A stretch of DNA of 64,000 nucleotides, taken from NCBI GenBank assembly GCA_029465975.1, contig CM055748.1, forward strand, positions 2,280,891 through 2,344,890. Reading direction: 5' to 3'. This document shows positions 63,961-64,000 of the stretch, piece after piece (the stretch's first letter is position 1; each line of letters begins with the position of its first letter). The translations under genes and the position numbers were made by a program. The notes under the pieces were generated by a model. That model was not told the origin of the DNA. It ran no database searches and saw only the letters and a list, made by a program, of their open reading frames with translations. The DNA comes from Dallia pectoralis. Lineage: Eukaryota > Chordata > Actinopteri > Esociformes > Umbridae.

Positions 63961-64000
63961 CTGACAATGTTATTTATCTGGTAGCTTGCATGGCTCTTTC

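Overview
This is a eukaryotic, vertebrate-type window: long genes interrupted by many GT-AG introns, dense CA/GT/GA microsatellites, minisatellites and decayed Tc1/mariner and hAT copies. The gene order zc3h4(-) - sae1(+) - bbc3/puma(-) - ccdc9(+) - inafm1(+) is the order of human 19q13.32 as I recall it. The transposon types, plus several copies of a 'tattccctacatagt...' dispersed repeat that I associate with salmonids and their relatives, point to a teleost fish, probably of the salmonid/pike group. The species is inference only.

Layout. 1-13,313 (minus): zc3h4, a CCCH zinc-finger protein of nuclear transcription restriction. I joined 14 coding exons with matching phase (1,394 codons), including one intron with AT-AC termini and U12-type signals. 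13.3-15.3 kb: divergent spacer with the zc3h4 and sae1 promoters. 15,320-22,427 (plus): sae1, the SUMO E1 subunit (9 exons, 351 codons). 23.7-33.3 kb (minus): bbc3 (PUMA), a BH3-only apoptosis activator. I reconstructed it from three coding exons (180 codons), none of which is obvious on its own; a candidate p53 element and GC boxes lie 1.9 kb upstream. 33.4-43.3 kb: gene-poor spacer with a Tc1-like remnant and an orphan promoter-like island. 43.3-56 kb (plus): ccdc9, 14 exons including one GC-AG intron, with a C-terminal extension made of an 18-residue coding minisatellite and very large intronic minisatellites. 57,967-58,248 (plus): inafm1, a single-exon small membrane protein. 58.3-64 kb: spacer, a possible first exon of an unknown next gene near 61.3 kb, and a Tc1-like transposase remnant at the right edge.

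The genes are not an operon and do not form a pathway. They are independent nuclear, SUMO, apoptosis and RNA-binding genes held together by old vertebrate synteny. The least ordinary content is the AT-AC intron in the zinc-finger cluster of zc3h4, the p53-type site upstream of bbc3, and the unusual load of tandem repeats in and around ccdc9 exons. I saw no tRNA, rRNA or CRISPR array.
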